From: Verrucomicrobiaceae bacterium
Lineage (GTDB): Bacteria; Verrucomicrobiota; Verrucomicrobiia; Verrucomicrobiales; Verrucomicrobiaceae
Length of the DNA stretch: 51,640 nt
Direction of reading: 5' to 3'
Assembly: GCA_016795465.1 (NCBI GenBank)
Contig: JAEUHK010000105.1
Coordinates: 1-51,640 of the forward strand
Below, piece by piece: positions 40,066 through 49,594 of this stretch. Positions within the stretch are counted from its first letter, which is position 1. Every line of letters begins with the position of its first letter. Under the pieces are notes generated by a model. The model had not been told where the DNA came from. It did no database searches and worked only from the letters and a program-made list of their open reading frames with translations. Both the position numbers and the translations under genes were made by a program.

Positions 40066-41316
40066 ATGCCGTCCCGACCCTCGCAGCCCCACCACCCGAA
40101 GAAGAAGCCCGCCTCCCGCGTCCGCGGCCTGGCCATCGATGTGCTGGGCGAATGGGCTCGCGGTGAACGCTATGCCTCCGACATCCTCGACCAGGCCCAG
40201 CGCGAGGTCGATTTGATCGCGCCGGATGCCGCCTTTCTGCGTGAAATCGTGCTCACCACGCTGCGGAACCTTTCCCTGCTCGATCATTGGATCGCCGTGC
40301 TCACGGAGGACAAGCATCTCGACCATCGCTGCCGCTGGGGACTCCGCATCGGCCTGAGCCAGATCCTGCTTTCCAAGGTCTCCGAGCATGCCGCGGTCAA
40401 TGAAACCGTGGCCGCCACCGGCCGTGCCCGCGGCTTGATCAATGCCGTGCTGCGTCGTGCCTGCCGTGAAGCCGCCGAGCTGACTGCCGCAGCCGCTGAA
40501 CTGCCTCTCGAAACACGCACCTCGCATCCCAAATGGCTCGTTCAACGCTGGCAGGCCGCCTTTGGCCCCGAAAAGACCGCCGCGCTCTGCGAGTGGAATC
40601 AGCAGCCAGCTCCCACGCTCGGCCGTGCCAACCGCCTGCATCCCGAGATGGCATCCGCGGTGGATGATTTCACCAACTACGAACACCTCCCCCGTGCCGA
40701 GCTGGCCGCTGGCATGGTTTACATCCAGGACCCGAGCACGCTGATCGCTCCGAGGCTTCTCAAGCCCGAGGCCGGCATGCGGGTGCTCGATGCCTGTGCC
40801 GCTCCGGGCGGCAAAACGGCCTTCATGGCCCAGCTCATGGCCAACGAAGGTGAAATCGTGGCCTGCGATGTCTCCGAAGGCCGCCTACGCCGGCTGACGA
40901 ATAATTTGAAGCGCCTCGGCGTGACCAACACGGGCGTTGAATTGCACGATTGGACCAGCGACGCCGTGCCTGCGTTTGTCGGCGAAGGCTTTGACCGCAT
41001 CCTGCTCGATGTGCCATGCAGCAACACAGGCGTGATGCGCCGCCGCGTGGACGTCCGCTGGCGTCTGGAGGAGAGTAGTTTTGAACAGCAGACCGCCACG
41101 CAGGAGCGTCTGCTGCGCAGCACGCTGCGGGCGTTGAAGCCCGGCGGTGCCCTCGTGTATTCCACCTGCAGCATTGATCCCGAGGAAAACGGCCCGCTGG
41201 TGCGTCGCGTGCTCGAAAGCCTGCCCGGTTTCCGCCTTGAAGCCGAGGAAAGCTCCTTCCCGCCTGATTCGGGCATGGATGGTGCCTACGCCGCGAAAAT
41301 CATCCGCGTCGATTGA
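40066..41316 (+). CDS. rsmB: 16S rRNA m5C967 methyltransferase RsmB
   Basis: The N-terminal NusB-like RNA-binding domain (about 20-135) has LREIVLTTLRNLSLLDHWI and HAAVNETVAATGRARGLINA. The C-terminal SAM methyltransferase domain follows: VLDACAAPGGKTAFMAQLMA at about 240-259, then FDRILLDVPCSNTGVMRRR and GALVYSTCSIDPEENGPL. The cysteines of Pro-Cys and Thr-Cys-Ser are the general-base and nucleophile residues of the m5C methyltransferases. The target is C967 of 16S rRNA in E. coli. The 416 residues are typical. Confidence 0.92.
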   Translation: MPSRPSQPHHPKKKPASRVRGLAIDVLGEWARGERYASDILDQAQREVDLIAPDAAFLREIVLTTLRNLSLLDHWIAVLTEDKHLDHRCRWGLRIGLSQILLSKVSEHAAVNETVAATGRARGLINAVLRRACREAAELTAAAAELPLETRTSHPKWLVQRWQAAFGPEKTAALCEWNQQPAPTLGRANRLHPEMASAVDDFTNYEHLPRAELAAGMVYIQDPSTLIAPRLLKPEAGMRVLDACAAPGGKTAFMAQLMANEGEIVACDVSEGRLRRLTNNLKRLGVTNTGVELHDWTSDAVPAFVGEGFDRILLDVPCSNTGVMRRRVDVRWRLEESSFEQQTATQERLLRSTLRALKPGGALVYSTCSIDPEENGPLVRRVLESLPGFRLEAEESSFPPDSGMDGAYAAKIIRVD

Positions 41317-41455
41317 ACGCCGAAAAGGCCCATCGCAAATCGCGATGAAACCAGCCGAGGGCCGGAGGACGAAAATCCATCCGTGCTATTGCATTCCATT
41401 TCCAGCCCTCCTAACTTTCCGCTGAAATAACCTCCCGGAACCCCTTCCGCATCCC

Positions 41456-44026
41456 ATGATGAACAACTTTACTCCTCGCGCCCAGCAGGTGCTGGCGCTC
41501 GCCCGCAAAGAAGCGGATCGCTTCAACCACAACTACGTGGGCACTGAGCATTTGCTTCTCGGTTTGATCAAACTCGGCCAGGGCGTCGCCGTGAACGTGC
41601 TGACGAAACTGGGCCTCGATCTCGAAACCGTGCGCCTGCAAGTCGAGCAGCAGGTCGGCTCTGGTCCGGAGACGAAGATGGTGGGCAACATTCCCTACAC
41701 GCCGCGGGTGAAGAAGGTGCTCGCTCTGGCCTCGAAGGAAGCCAAGGCGCTGAATCACAGCTATGTCGGCACCGAGCACATCCTCCTCGGCCTGCTCCGC
41801 GAAGGTGAAGGCGTGGCCGCTCAAGTGCTGCGCAACCTCGAAGTGAACCTCGACAAGGCCCGCAGCGAGATCCTCCGCGAACTCGATCCGAACTTCACCT
41901 CGCAAAACGAGAGCGAAGAAGAGGAAGAAGAAGGCAACAGCAACAAGGAAGCCGTCACACCCGGCGGCAACACACCGAACGAGAAGAAGGGCAAGAACGA
42001 GAAAACGCCCGCTTTGAAGGCTTTCGGACGTGATTTGACCGAAGTGGCCATCAAAGGCGAGATGGACCCTGTCATCGGCCGCAGCGAGGAGATCGCCCGC
42101 GTGATCCAGATCCTCTGCCGCCGCACGAAAAACAATCCGGTGCTCATCGGCGAAGCCGGGGTGGGCAAGACCGCCATCGTCGAAGGCCTCGCGCAAGAGA
42201 TCGCCGCCGGCAATGTGCCTGAAATCCTTCGCGATAAACGCGTCATCACCCTCGACCTCGCCCTCATGGTGGCCGGCACAAAGTATCGCGGCCAGTTTGA
42301 GGAGCGCATCAAGGCCGTGATGGACGAGATCCGCCGTCACAAGAACGTCATTCTCTTCATCGACGAGATGCACACGATGGTCGGCGCAGGCGGCGCGGAA
42401 GGCGCTCTCGACGTGTCGAACATCATCAAGCCCGCCCTCAGCCGTGGCGAGCTGCAATGCATCGGCGCCACCACGCTGAACGAGTTCCGCAAGCACATTG
42501 AGAAGGACAGCGCCCTCGAGCGTCGCTTCCAGCAGGTGAAGGTCGAGGAGCCATCCATCGAGGATGCCATCAAGATCCTCATGGGCCTGCGCGGCAAATA
42601 CGAGATGCATCACAAGGCAAAGTACACCGATGATGCCATCAAGTCCTCGGTGACCCTTTCCTCACGCTACCTCACCTCCCGTTTCTTGCCGGACAAGGCC
42701 ATTGATATCATGGACGAGGCGGGTGCCAAGGCCCGCATCGCCGCGATGACCCGCCCGCCGGAGCTGAAAGACATCGAGGCCGAGATCGAAGCCATCCGCG
42801 TCGAGAAGGAAGGCAGTATTAAAGAACAGGACTTCGAGCAGGCCGCGCATCTTCGCGACCGCGAGAAGAACGCCAAAAAGCGCTATGAGGACGTGCTCGA
42901 AAGCTGGCGCAACAACAGCCAGGAGAAGATCGTCGATGTCGCCGAGGATGACATCATGGCCGTCGTGTCGAAATGGACCGGCGTGCCGCTCCAGCGCATG
43001 GAGCAGGCGGAAGCTCAGAAGCTTCTCAAGATGGCCGACGAACTCAAAGGCAAGGTCATTGGACAGGACGAGGCCGTCGTGGCCATCTCGAAGGCGCTGC
43101 GCCGCTCGCGTGCGGACCTCAAAGATCCGCGCCGCCCCATCGGCAGCTTCCTTTTCCTCGGCCCCACCGGCGTCGGCAAGACCTTCCTCGCGAAGAACCT
43201 CGCCGAGTTCATGTTCGGCACCGCGGATGCCCTCATCCAGATCGACATGTCCGAGTACATGGAGAAGCACACTGCTTCCCGCCTCATCGGAGCGCCTCCC
43301 GGATACGTCGGTTATGAAGAAGGCGGTCAGCTTTCCGAGGCCGTGCGTCGCAAGCCCTACTCCGTCGTGCTTTTCGACGAAGTGGAGAAAGCTCACCCGG
43401 ATGTGATGCACCTCCTGCTTCAGATTCTCGAAGAAGGCCAGGTGACCGACAACTTCGGCCGCAAGATCGACTTCCGGAACACCATCATCATCCTCACCTC
43501 GAACGTCGGGGCCGAGCAGATCAAGCGCCAGACCAGCCTTGGCTTCATCGCCATGCAGCAGGACAGCGCCGACAACGATGGCATCAAGGGCAAGATCAAC
43601 GAGGCCGCGAAGAAGTTCTTCAAGCCTGAGTTCCTCAACCGCCTCGATGAGCTCGTCGTCTTCCGCATGCTGGAAAAGCCCGAGCTTTCCAAAATCGTCG
43701 ATCTCGAAGTCTCGAAGGTCACCAAGCGCCTCCAGAGCAAGAACATCTTCCTCAACCTCGACGAAACCGCCCGCGACTTCCTCATCAAGGAAGGCTACGA
43801 CCCGCAATACGGCGCCCGTCCGATGCGCCGTGCGGTCGAGAAGCACATCGAGGACCCGCTCTCCGAGCACCTGCTCCGCGAGGACATCCGCGAAGGCGAC
43901 AAGGTGACCATCACCTTCGACCCCGAGCTGAAACGCCTCAAATTCGCCGCTGCCGAGCGCACTCCTGATCCCGAGGAAGCCGCTGTCGATGCTTTGCTGG
44001 AGAAGGTGAGCAAGGACACCAACTGA
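41456..44026 (+). CDS. clpC: ATP-dependent Clp protease ATP-binding subunit ClpC
   Basis: AAA+ unfoldase partner of ClpP. Two N-terminal Clp repeats (HNYVGTEHLLLGLIKLGQGV and HSYVGTEHILLGLLREGEGV, residues about 20-130). An acidic linker (SEEEEEEGNSNKE) follows. D1 AAA: NPVLIGEAGVGKTAIVEGLA, Walker B VILFIDEMHTMVG. A UVR motif, IKEQDFEQAAHLRDREKNAK, marks ClpC rather than ClpA or ClpB. D2 AAA: FLFLGPTGVGKTFLAKNLAE, SVVLFDEVEKAHPDVMHLLL, and a ClpP-docking LGF loop near TSLGFIAMQQ. It has 856 residues. A double ATG begins it (41456 and 41459). No adapter genes are nearby. Confidence 0.96.
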   Translation: MMNNFTPRAQQVLALARKEADRFNHNYVGTEHLLLGLIKLGQGVAVNVLTKLGLDLETVRLQVEQQVGSGPETKMVGNIPYTPRVKKVLALASKEAKALNHSYVGTEHILLGLLREGEGVAAQVLRNLEVNLDKARSEILRELDPNFTSQNESEEEEEEGNSNKEAVTPGGNTPNEKKGKNEKTPALKAFGRDLTEVAIKGEMDPVIGRSEEIARVIQILCRRTKNNPVLIGEAGVGKTAIVEGLAQEIAAGNVPEILRDKRVITLDLALMVAGTKYRGQFEERIKAVMDEIRRHKNVILFIDEMHTMVGAGGAEGALDVSNIIKPALSRGELQCIGATTLNEFRKHIEKDSALERRFQQVKVEEPSIEDAIKILMGLRGKYEMHHKAKYTDDAIKSSVTLSSRYLTSRFLPDKAIDIMDEAGAKARIAAMTRPPELKDIEAEIEAIRVEKEGSIKEQDFEQAAHLRDREKNAKKRYEDVLESWRNNSQEKIVDVAEDDIMAVVSKWTGVPLQRMEQAEAQKLLKMADELKGKVIGQDEAVVAISKALRRSRADLKDPRRPIGSFLFLGPTGVGKTFLAKNLAEFMFGTADALIQIDMSEYMEKHTASRLIGAPPGYVGYEEGGQLSEAVRRKPYSVVLFDEVEKAHPDVMHLLLQILEEGQVTDNFGRKIDFRNTIIILTSNVGAEQIKRQTSLGFIAMQQDSADNDGIKGKINEAAKKFFKPEFLNRLDELVVFRMLEKPELSKIVDLEVSKVTKRLQSKNIFLNLDETARDFLIKEGYDPQYGARPMRRAVEKHIEDPLSEHLLREDIREGDKVTITFDPELKRLKFAAAERTPDPEEAAVDALLEKVSKDTN

Positions 44027-44052
44027 GCACACTGACCAACTGATGCCTTCCC

Positions 44053-44090
44053 GACGGGCGATGCCACTTTGGCATCGCCCGTCTTCTTTT
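44053..44090 (+). terminator. Rho-independent terminator of clpC
   Basis: GACGGGCGATGCC (44053-44065) pairs perfectly with GGCATCGCCCGTC (44071-44083) across ACTTT, followed by TTCTTTT. The remaining 119 nt to 44209 show no gene. Confidence 0.92.
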
Positions 44091-44209
44091 ATCAAGAAAG
44101 CTTCAGTGCATCCAGCCTCCGAGCCCGGCGACAGCCAGGTGGCCATCTCACTTCACGAGACGAACCCACGACTGCAGAACCACACCAACCGCCACCGGGC
44201 AGACACGGT

Positions 44210-44908
44210 TCACCGGCCCCGCGCGTTCGCAGGTGCCTGAAGCAGCTCGACGAGGCGCAGCAGGTCTTCCTCACTCACATCCACAAACGCATCGAGTGAC
44301 CGCACGGCCGCCACCACGCGCTCATGCTCCTGCGGGCTGATTTCTCGTGTTTCCGGCTCCGCGGCATCCGTGGGCATTTGGAGCGCCGCGGGGTAACGTC
44401 GCCAGTGGAAGGCCAGATTGATCGCCACGGCCAGCAGCACCATCACAAGCGCATTCAGCAGCACGGGCACCAGCACAAACCACAGGCCCAAATCACGGAT
44501 CGCCGCGCCGCCCATCACGGCGGTGAAGGCCGTGGCGCCGCCGGGCGGATGAATGCACTTCCACTGCTGCATCACCCCAATCGAAAGCCCCACAGCGCAC
44601 GCCGCCGCCAGCTCCGGCTGCGGCACCCACCGGGCGCACAGCACGCCGATGAAGGCCGAGATCCCATGCCCGGCGATCACCGGCCAGGGCTGCGAGAGCT
44701 GCCCATGCGGCACCGCGAACAACAGCACCGCGCTGGCCCCCATCGACGCGATCACCGCCAGCCCCCCCATGCCTGGCAGCGCCCATGACGAGATGCCGAT
44801 CAGCATCAGCATGGCCAGCATCGCCCCCGCGCCGGACACGACGCGCTCGGCGAGGCTGATTTCGACGATCTCAAGACCGAGCCACCGGCGGAGAGCTGGG
44901 AAAAACAT
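44210..44908 (-). CDS. HPP family membrane protein with a C-terminal cytosolic tail
   Basis: This 232-residue protein has four hydrophobic segments (about 24-45, 48-70, 80-105, 130-160). The name motif HPPGGATA follows QQWKCI at about 111-118. The C-terminal 55 residues are soluble and acidic-helical (ISPQEHERVVAAVRSLDAFV). HPP proteins include plant plastid nitrite transporters; the bacterial role is mostly unknown. The ATG at 44908 was chosen (MFFPALRRWLGLEI). It is divergent from a second HPP protein. Confidence 0.8.
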   Translation of the reverse strand: MFFPALRRWLGLEIVEISLAERVVSGAGAMLAMLMLIGISSWALPGMGGLAVIASMGASAVLLFAVPHGQLSQPWPVIAGHGISAFIGVLCARWVPQPELAAACAVGLSIGVMQQWKCIHPPGGATAFTAVMGGAAIRDLGLWFVLVPVLLNALVMVLLAVAINLAFHWRRYPAALQMPTDAAEPETREISPQEHERVVAAVRSLDAFVDVSEEDLLRLVELLQAPANARGR

Positions 44909-45060
44909 GGTTGGGGAGATTGGGTGACAACCGGCGTGGTTGGTCGCCGAGATGCTAAGTTGCCCAAACGATGCAACAATTGCCACTCTAGCATTCGGAG
45001 ACCTCAAGACCCGATTCTGAGCATGCATGGACTTGAATTTGTGTTAGCACCGCACGCCAC

Positions 45061-45537
45061 ATGTCCACCCACGCCTCGAACCGTCCCAAACGCTGGAAAC
45101 AAGCTCTCGCGGCCGGTGCGGGCGGCATGCTGGTGATCGGATTGCTCGCCGGGACACGCTCCACCTCGCTGCCGCTGCTCATGGGCTCCTTTGGCTCCTC
45201 CGCGGTGCTCGTCTTCGGCTTTCCCGAGTCCGGCTTCTGCAAGCCGCTGCGGGTGATTGGTGCCCACGTCCTCTGCTCGGCGATCGGTCTGGCCTGCCTG
45301 CACCTGTTTGGCGAGCACGCGTGGTCGCTCGGGCTCAGCGTGGGCCTGAGCATCACGCTCATGCTCGGCCTGCGCCTCGTGCACCCGCCCGCGGGCTCGA
45401 ATCCACTCCTCGTCTATGCCCTGCACCCTGGCTGGAGCTTCCTTCTCTGGCCCGTGCTGCTGGGCAGCACCGCCCTCGTCGTCGGTGCCGCTCTTTGGCG
45501 ACGTCTCGTCACCCGACCGGTGCCGCCGGAGACCTGA
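45061..45537 (+). CDS. HPP family membrane protein (short paralogue)
   Basis: This 158-residue protein has four hydrophobic segments: AGAGGMLVIGLLAGT, PLLMGSFGSSAVLVFGFPE, PLRVIGAHVLCSAIGLACLH, and LLWPVLLGSTALVVGAALW. The name motif is HPPAGSNPLLVY. It resembles the HPP protein on the other strand but lacks its cytosolic tail. The two starts are 152 nt apart, so they probably share regulation. A nitrite- or anion-related role is only suggested by the plant homologues. Confidence 0.8.
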   Translation: MSTHASNRPKRWKQALAAGAGGMLVIGLLAGTRSTSLPLLMGSFGSSAVLVFGFPESGFCKPLRVIGAHVLCSAIGLACLHLFGEHAWSLGLSVGLSITLMLGLRLVHPPAGSNPLLVYALHPGWSFLLWPVLLGSTALVVGAALWRRLVTRPVPPET

Positions 45538-45592
45538 AGAAGGCCTTCGCCGCGCTTGCATCGCGGTTCGCTGATCACGATCTTTCCCTCTC

Positions 45593-46363
45593 ATGACCTC
45601 CACTCCAGCTCTCTGCCTTCTCGCCCTCGCCTCCGCCTGCCAGCTGCACGCGGCCGAGCCCGCCAAGCCGAAGCCAGTGAAGCCCCTGCGCACCTTTGGC
45701 GACTTCCTCGCCGTCATCCCGAAGGACCTGGAGCCTGAAAACGCCCGCAACTGGACCGAGGCGCAGAAGGAGGTGGCGAACGGCCTGCTCAAAAAGAAGC
45801 TCGTCGATGCCAAACGCCCCGCGCAGATGCGCTTCAAGGTGCATGGCGTCGATTTCTGGGGCCGCTTCGTGGTGTGGTCCCACCTGCCGGCCGATGAAGG
45901 CTATGCCATCCGCGTCTTTGTCAGCCAGTGGAAGAATCCCGACATGCTGCCGAAGCTGGCCACGCTCCGCGAGCGCGACCTCGTCGAGGTCACCGGCGTG
46001 TGCGACCTCGCCAAGTTCGAGAACCTTTGGAACACCAACTCCCTCTCCCTCGGCATCGGCGAGGCCTCCTTCGTCAAACTCCAGCCCAACGGCAAACCCG
46101 CACCACCGCCTGCCCGCATCCCGCTGAAGCTCATCTCCGCCGTCTATGGCTCCGGCACCGCCTTCGCCGATGTCACCGACCGCGTGAAGTCGCTGCTCGA
46201 CGAGCCCGGCGCCCGCTTTTTCGCCAATCCGAACTGGCTCGGTGCCGATCCCACGCCCGGCTGGAACAAGGCGCTGGTCATCGTCCACGAGGTCGGCGGC
46301 CAACGCCGCACCTTCACCGCCGGCGAAAACGGCGAGGTCACCGCCGCGCTGCTGGTGAGATGA
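45593..46363 (+). CDS. Secreted protein with a C-terminal DUF3395-like domain
   Basis: This 256-residue protein has a signal peptide MTSTPALCLLALASACQLHA, an N-terminal region with LRTFGDFLAVIPKDLEPENA, and a beta-rich middle (MRFKVHGVDFWGRFVVWSHL) that may resemble an OB-fold. The C-terminal segment ISAVYGSGTAFADVTDRVKS, then NPNWLGADPTPGWNKALVIV, resembles DUF3395-type domains found in secreted proteins of this phylum. I do not know the role. The gene lies 55 nt after the HPP gene and 76 nt before guaA. Confidence 0.65.
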   Translation: MTSTPALCLLALASACQLHAAEPAKPKPVKPLRTFGDFLAVIPKDLEPENARNWTEAQKEVANGLLKKKLVDAKRPAQMRFKVHGVDFWGRFVVWSHLPADEGYAIRVFVSQWKNPDMLPKLATLRERDLVEVTGVCDLAKFENLWNTNSLSLGIGEASFVKLQPNGKPAPPPARIPLKLISAVYGSGTAFADVTDRVKSLLDEPGARFFANPNWLGADPTPGWNKALVIVHEVGGQRRTFTAGENGEVTAALLVR

Positions 46364-46439
46364 GCGCTGCGCCGGCTGGCGGTGCCTGCTCCTACCGCTT
46401 GCAAGCACGGCCGGTCTTCGTAAAGGCTGCGCCTTCCCC

Positions 46440-47960
46440 ATGACGCCCCAAGAAGTCGCCGTCCTCGATTACGGCTCCCAATATTCCCAGCTCATCGTCC
46501 GCCGCGTGCGTGAGCTCGGCTTTGCCTCGCACCTGTATCCGCCCGCGGAGCTGGCGAATTTGCAGTCTCCCGGTGCCATCATCCTTTCCGGCGGCCCGCG
46601 CAGCACCTCGGAGAAAGACGCGCCGGATGTCGATTACGACAAACTCATGTCCTTCGGCGTTCCCGTGCTTGGCGTGTGCTACGGCATGCAGCTCCTCAAC
46701 ATCAAGCACGGCGGCAACGTGAAGCCCGGCGTAAAACGCGAGTATGGACCGGCGAAACTCGTCGTCACCGACCACGAGGACCTCTTTGCAGGCATTTCGC
46801 CCGAATCCCAGGTGTGGATGAGCCACAGCGATACCTGCGCGAACCTTGGGACGACGACGAAAGTCATCGCCACGAATGAAGACGCCGTTCCGGTGGCTCT
46901 GAAATGGTCCGACCGCTGCTGGGGCATCCAGTTCCACCCGGAGGTCACGCATTCGCACGAAGGCACCGCCATCCTGCGGAACTTCCTCACGAAAAGCGGC
47001 GCAAAGCTCGCCAAGTTCGACATCAATGCCTTCAAGGCGCAGATGCTCGAGCGCATCAAGGCCGAGGTCGGCAATCGCGAGGTCATCTGCGGCGTCTCCG
47101 GCGGCGTGGACAGCACCGTGCTCGCCGTGTTGCTCGCCAAGGCCGGCGTGAAGGTGCGCTGCATCTTCATCGACACCGGCATGATGCGTCTCAACGAGGC
47201 CGCGGAGGTGAAAACGCTCTTTGATGAAGTCGGCGTGCCCATCGAGCAGATCGACGCCAGCGCGATCTTCCTCGGAGCACTCAAAGGCGTCACCGATCCC
47301 GAGCAAAAGCGCCGCATCATCGGCACGCTCTTCGTCGAGGAGTTCTGGAAAGTGGCCGACAACGTCGAATTGCTCGCGCAGGGCACTTTGTATCCCGACG
47401 TGATCGAGAGCGCCACCAGCGGCAGCATCGCCAGCAAGATCAAAACGCATCACAACCGCGTCGATAAGATCATGGAGCTCAAAGAGCAGGGCAAAGTGCT
47501 CGAACCGCTCGCCGAGCTCTTCAAGGACGAGGTCCGCGCCCTCGGTGCCAGCCTCGGCATCCCGCATCGCGCCCTGTGGCGTCATCCCTTCCCCGGCCCC
47601 GGCCTCGCCGTGCGCATCCCCGGCGAGATCACGCCGGAGCGCGTCGCCATCACGCAGCAGGCCGATGCCATCTTCATCGGCGAACTCCGCCGCAGCGGCT
47701 GGTATGAGCAGACCTGGCAGGCCTACGCCGCTCTGCTTCCCGTCAAAACCGTCGGCGTCAAAGGCGACGAACGCAGCTACGAGCAGGCCATCAGCCTCCG
47801 CGCCGTTATCAGTGAAGACGCCATGACCGCCGAATGGGTCCGCCTGCCCTACGAAGTGCTCGCCAGCACCTCCAACAAGATCCTCAACAGCGTCAAAGGC
47901 GTGAACCGCGTCCTTTACGACATCAGCACCAAGCCGCCGGCAAGCATCGAGTGGGAGTGA
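46440..47960 (+). CDS. guaA: GMP synthase (glutamine-hydrolysing)
   Basis: Converts XMP to GMP using glutamine. The N-terminal class I amidotransferase has IILSGGPRSTSEKDAPDVDY, VLGVCYGMQLLNIKHGG (catalytic Cys), and GIQFHPEVTHSHEGTAI (catalytic His and Glu). The C-terminal ATP pyrophosphatase has VICGVSGGVDSTVLAVLLAK with the SGGVDS P-loop, IFIDTGMMRLNEA, and the dimerisation domain ending SIEWE. The 506 residues are close to the usual 510-525. It is followed by tmk after 5 nt and holB after another 6 nt. Confidence 0.97.
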   Translation: MTPQEVAVLDYGSQYSQLIVRRVRELGFASHLYPPAELANLQSPGAIILSGGPRSTSEKDAPDVDYDKLMSFGVPVLGVCYGMQLLNIKHGGNVKPGVKREYGPAKLVVTDHEDLFAGISPESQVWMSHSDTCANLGTTTKVIATNEDAVPVALKWSDRCWGIQFHPEVTHSHEGTAILRNFLTKSGAKLAKFDINAFKAQMLERIKAEVGNREVICGVSGGVDSTVLAVLLAKAGVKVRCIFIDTGMMRLNEAAEVKTLFDEVGVPIEQIDASAIFLGALKGVTDPEQKRRIIGTLFVEEFWKVADNVELLAQGTLYPDVIESATSGSIASKIKTHHNRVDKIMELKEQGKVLEPLAELFKDEVRALGASLGIPHRALWRHPFPGPGLAVRIPGEITPERVAITQQADAIFIGELRRSGWYEQTWQAYAALLPVKTVGVKGDERSYEQAISLRAVISEDAMTAEWVRLPYEVLASTSNKILNSVKGVNRVLYDISTKPPASIEWE

Positions 47961-47965
47961 TCACC

Positions 47966-48586
47966 ATGAGCGCTGGATTTCTTCTTTCGTTCGAAGGCTC
48001 CGAAGGCTGCGGGAAGTCCACGCAGATCCGGCTGCTCAAGGAACGGCTCGAGAAATCCGGTCGTGAAGTCATCGTGCTGCGCGAACCGGGCGGGACGGAG
48101 ATCGGTGAGAGCATTCGTCACTTGCTGCAGCATGCCAAAGAAGGCCACGCGATGACCTCGGAGACCGAGTTGCTCCTCTTCGCGGCCAGCCGGGCGCAGA
48201 TCGTGCGGGAGAAAATCCGCCCGCTGGTGAACAGCGGTGTGTTTGTGATCCTCGATCGCTTTCTCGATTCCACGACGGTCTATCAAGGCCATGCCCGTGG
48301 ACTTCCGCTCGATGCCGTGAACGCCATCAACCGCTTCGCCATCGGCGGCACGCTGCCCCAGCTCACCATCCTGCTCGATCTCGATGTGCAAACCGCGTGG
48401 CAGCGCATCCACGCCACCGGTCGCGAGCTCGATCGCATGGAAAGCCAGCCTCCCGAGTTCTTCGAAAAAGTCCGCCAAGGCTATCTCTCGCTGGCGAAGG
48501 CCGAGCCGGAGCGCTTTCGCGTGGTGGATGCCGCGAAGTCGCCCGAGGCTGTTCATGAGCATATTTGGAGCCTGTTGCCTGCTTAG
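47966..48586 (+). CDS. tmk: Thymidylate kinase
   Basis: Phosphorylates dTMP to dTDP. P-loop FLLSFEGSEGCGKSTQIRLL at about 5-24, then VIVLREPGGTEIGESIRHLL, and the DR[FY] motif FVILDRFLDSTTVYQGHARG. The LID region TGRELDRMESQPPEFFEKVR resembles type II thymidylate kinases. It has 206 residues. I chose the ATG at 47966, five bases after the guaA stop; the longer open frame upstream is antisense-like and not homologous. Confidence 0.94.
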   Translation: MSAGFLLSFEGSEGCGKSTQIRLLKERLEKSGREVIVLREPGGTEIGESIRHLLQHAKEGHAMTSETELLLFAASRAQIVREKIRPLVNSGVFVILDRFLDSTTVYQGHARGLPLDAVNAINRFAIGGTLPQLTILLDLDVQTAWQRIHATGRELDRMESQPPEFFEKVRQGYLSLAKAEPERFRVVDAAKSPEAVHEHIWSLLPA

Positions 48587-48592
48587 CCCACC

Positions 48593-49588
48593 ATGCCGTT
48601 TAAAGCCGATCATGCCCTTCAGCTTCTCGCACGGGCCCGTGACAACGGGCGGCTGGGGCATGCCTATTTGATCACGGGACCAAAGGAGGCGCGGCATGAG
48701 GACTTTGCGGCGAAGGTGCTCGATCTCGTCGTCGGCACGCCGATGCGGACGCTGGAGGGCTGGGAGGGACAGGGGGCCGTTGTTTTGCGGCCGCAGAGCA
48801 AATCACGCCGCATCACCATCGGAGAAGATGGCGATGATCCGGGCACGATCCGCTTTTTGGAGAAGATGATCCGCCGCACCGCCTCGCCAAACGGCTGGAA
48901 GCTTGGTATCATCGTGGATGCGGAGCGGATGAATGTGCAGGCGCAGAATGCCTTCCTCAAAACACTCGAAGAACCGCCGCCGCGCACGCTGCTGCTTTTG
49001 CTCACGACGCAGCCGGAGCAGCTCCTGCCCACGATCCAGTCCCGCGTGATCGAGGTGGGCCTGATGCCGCCCGCAGGTGCTCGCATCTTCACGGAGCATG
49101 AGAATAAGTTGCTCATCGTGCTCGGCAAACATGCCGCGAAGGGCTCGGGGACGCTTTCGGGAGCTTTGGCGCTGAAAGCGGAGTTCGAGGAGATTTTGGA
49201 AGAACTGCACGACGACCTCAAAAAGAAGCATGAGGAGGAGTTTGAGCGCGAAACGGAGCATTACGGCAAGACCACGGACGGCTCGTGGCTCAAGCAACGC
49301 GAGGAGCAGGTCGAGGCGGCGATTGAAGCGGACTACATCCAGCAGCGCAGTGCTTTGATGGACTTGTTGCTGTCGTGGTTCGGTGATGTGGCACGCCAGC
49401 AGGCCGGTGCGGAGCATCTCGATCTGCCCAAGCATCAAACGATGACGGCCTCGCTCGCCGCGAAGTGGGCTCCGGATGATGTCGCGAAGCGTGTGCGGGT
49501 GCTACGCCAGCTCGAAAGCCATCTGCACACGAACGTGAATGAAGGCCTCGCACTCGAAGTGGGATTCATCCAGGCTTTCGGGAGCTGA
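48593..49588 (+). CDS. holB: DNA polymerase III delta-prime subunit-like protein
   Basis: Clamp-loader subunit of 331 residues. The N-terminal RecA-like fold has LGHAYLITGPKEARHEDFAA; the P-loop is degenerate (no GxxGxGK), as in delta-prime, which does not hydrolyse ATP. The family's segments NGWKLGIIVDAERMNVQAQN, AFLKTLEEPPPRTLLLLLTT and PTIQSRVIEVGL follow. The usual zinc-binding cysteines are absent. A charged coiled-coil-like insert, LHDDLKKKHEEEFERETEHY, lies near residue 205 in the lid region. Tight linkage to tmk is typical for holB. Confidence 0.87.
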   Translation: MPFKADHALQLLARARDNGRLGHAYLITGPKEARHEDFAAKVLDLVVGTPMRTLEGWEGQGAVVLRPQSKSRRITIGEDGDDPGTIRFLEKMIRRTASPNGWKLGIIVDAERMNVQAQNAFLKTLEEPPPRTLLLLLTTQPEQLLPTIQSRVIEVGLMPPAGARIFTEHENKLLIVLGKHAAKGSGTLSGALALKAEFEEILEELHDDLKKKHEEEFERETEHYGKTTDGSWLKQREEQVEAAIEADYIQQRSALMDLLLSWFGDVARQQAGAEHLDLPKHQTMTASLAAKWAPDDVAKRVRVLRQLESHLHTNVNEGLALEVGFIQAFGS

Positions 49589-49594
49589 GCGGCC

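Noticed and set aside
41331..41347. Terminator after rsmB (CATCGC-loop-GCGATG)
   Set aside because: Only a 6-bp stem and no T-run follow, so support is too weak.
42662..44146. 494-codon minus-strand open frame
   Set aside because: Antisense to clpC, whose Walker motifs are unmistakable.
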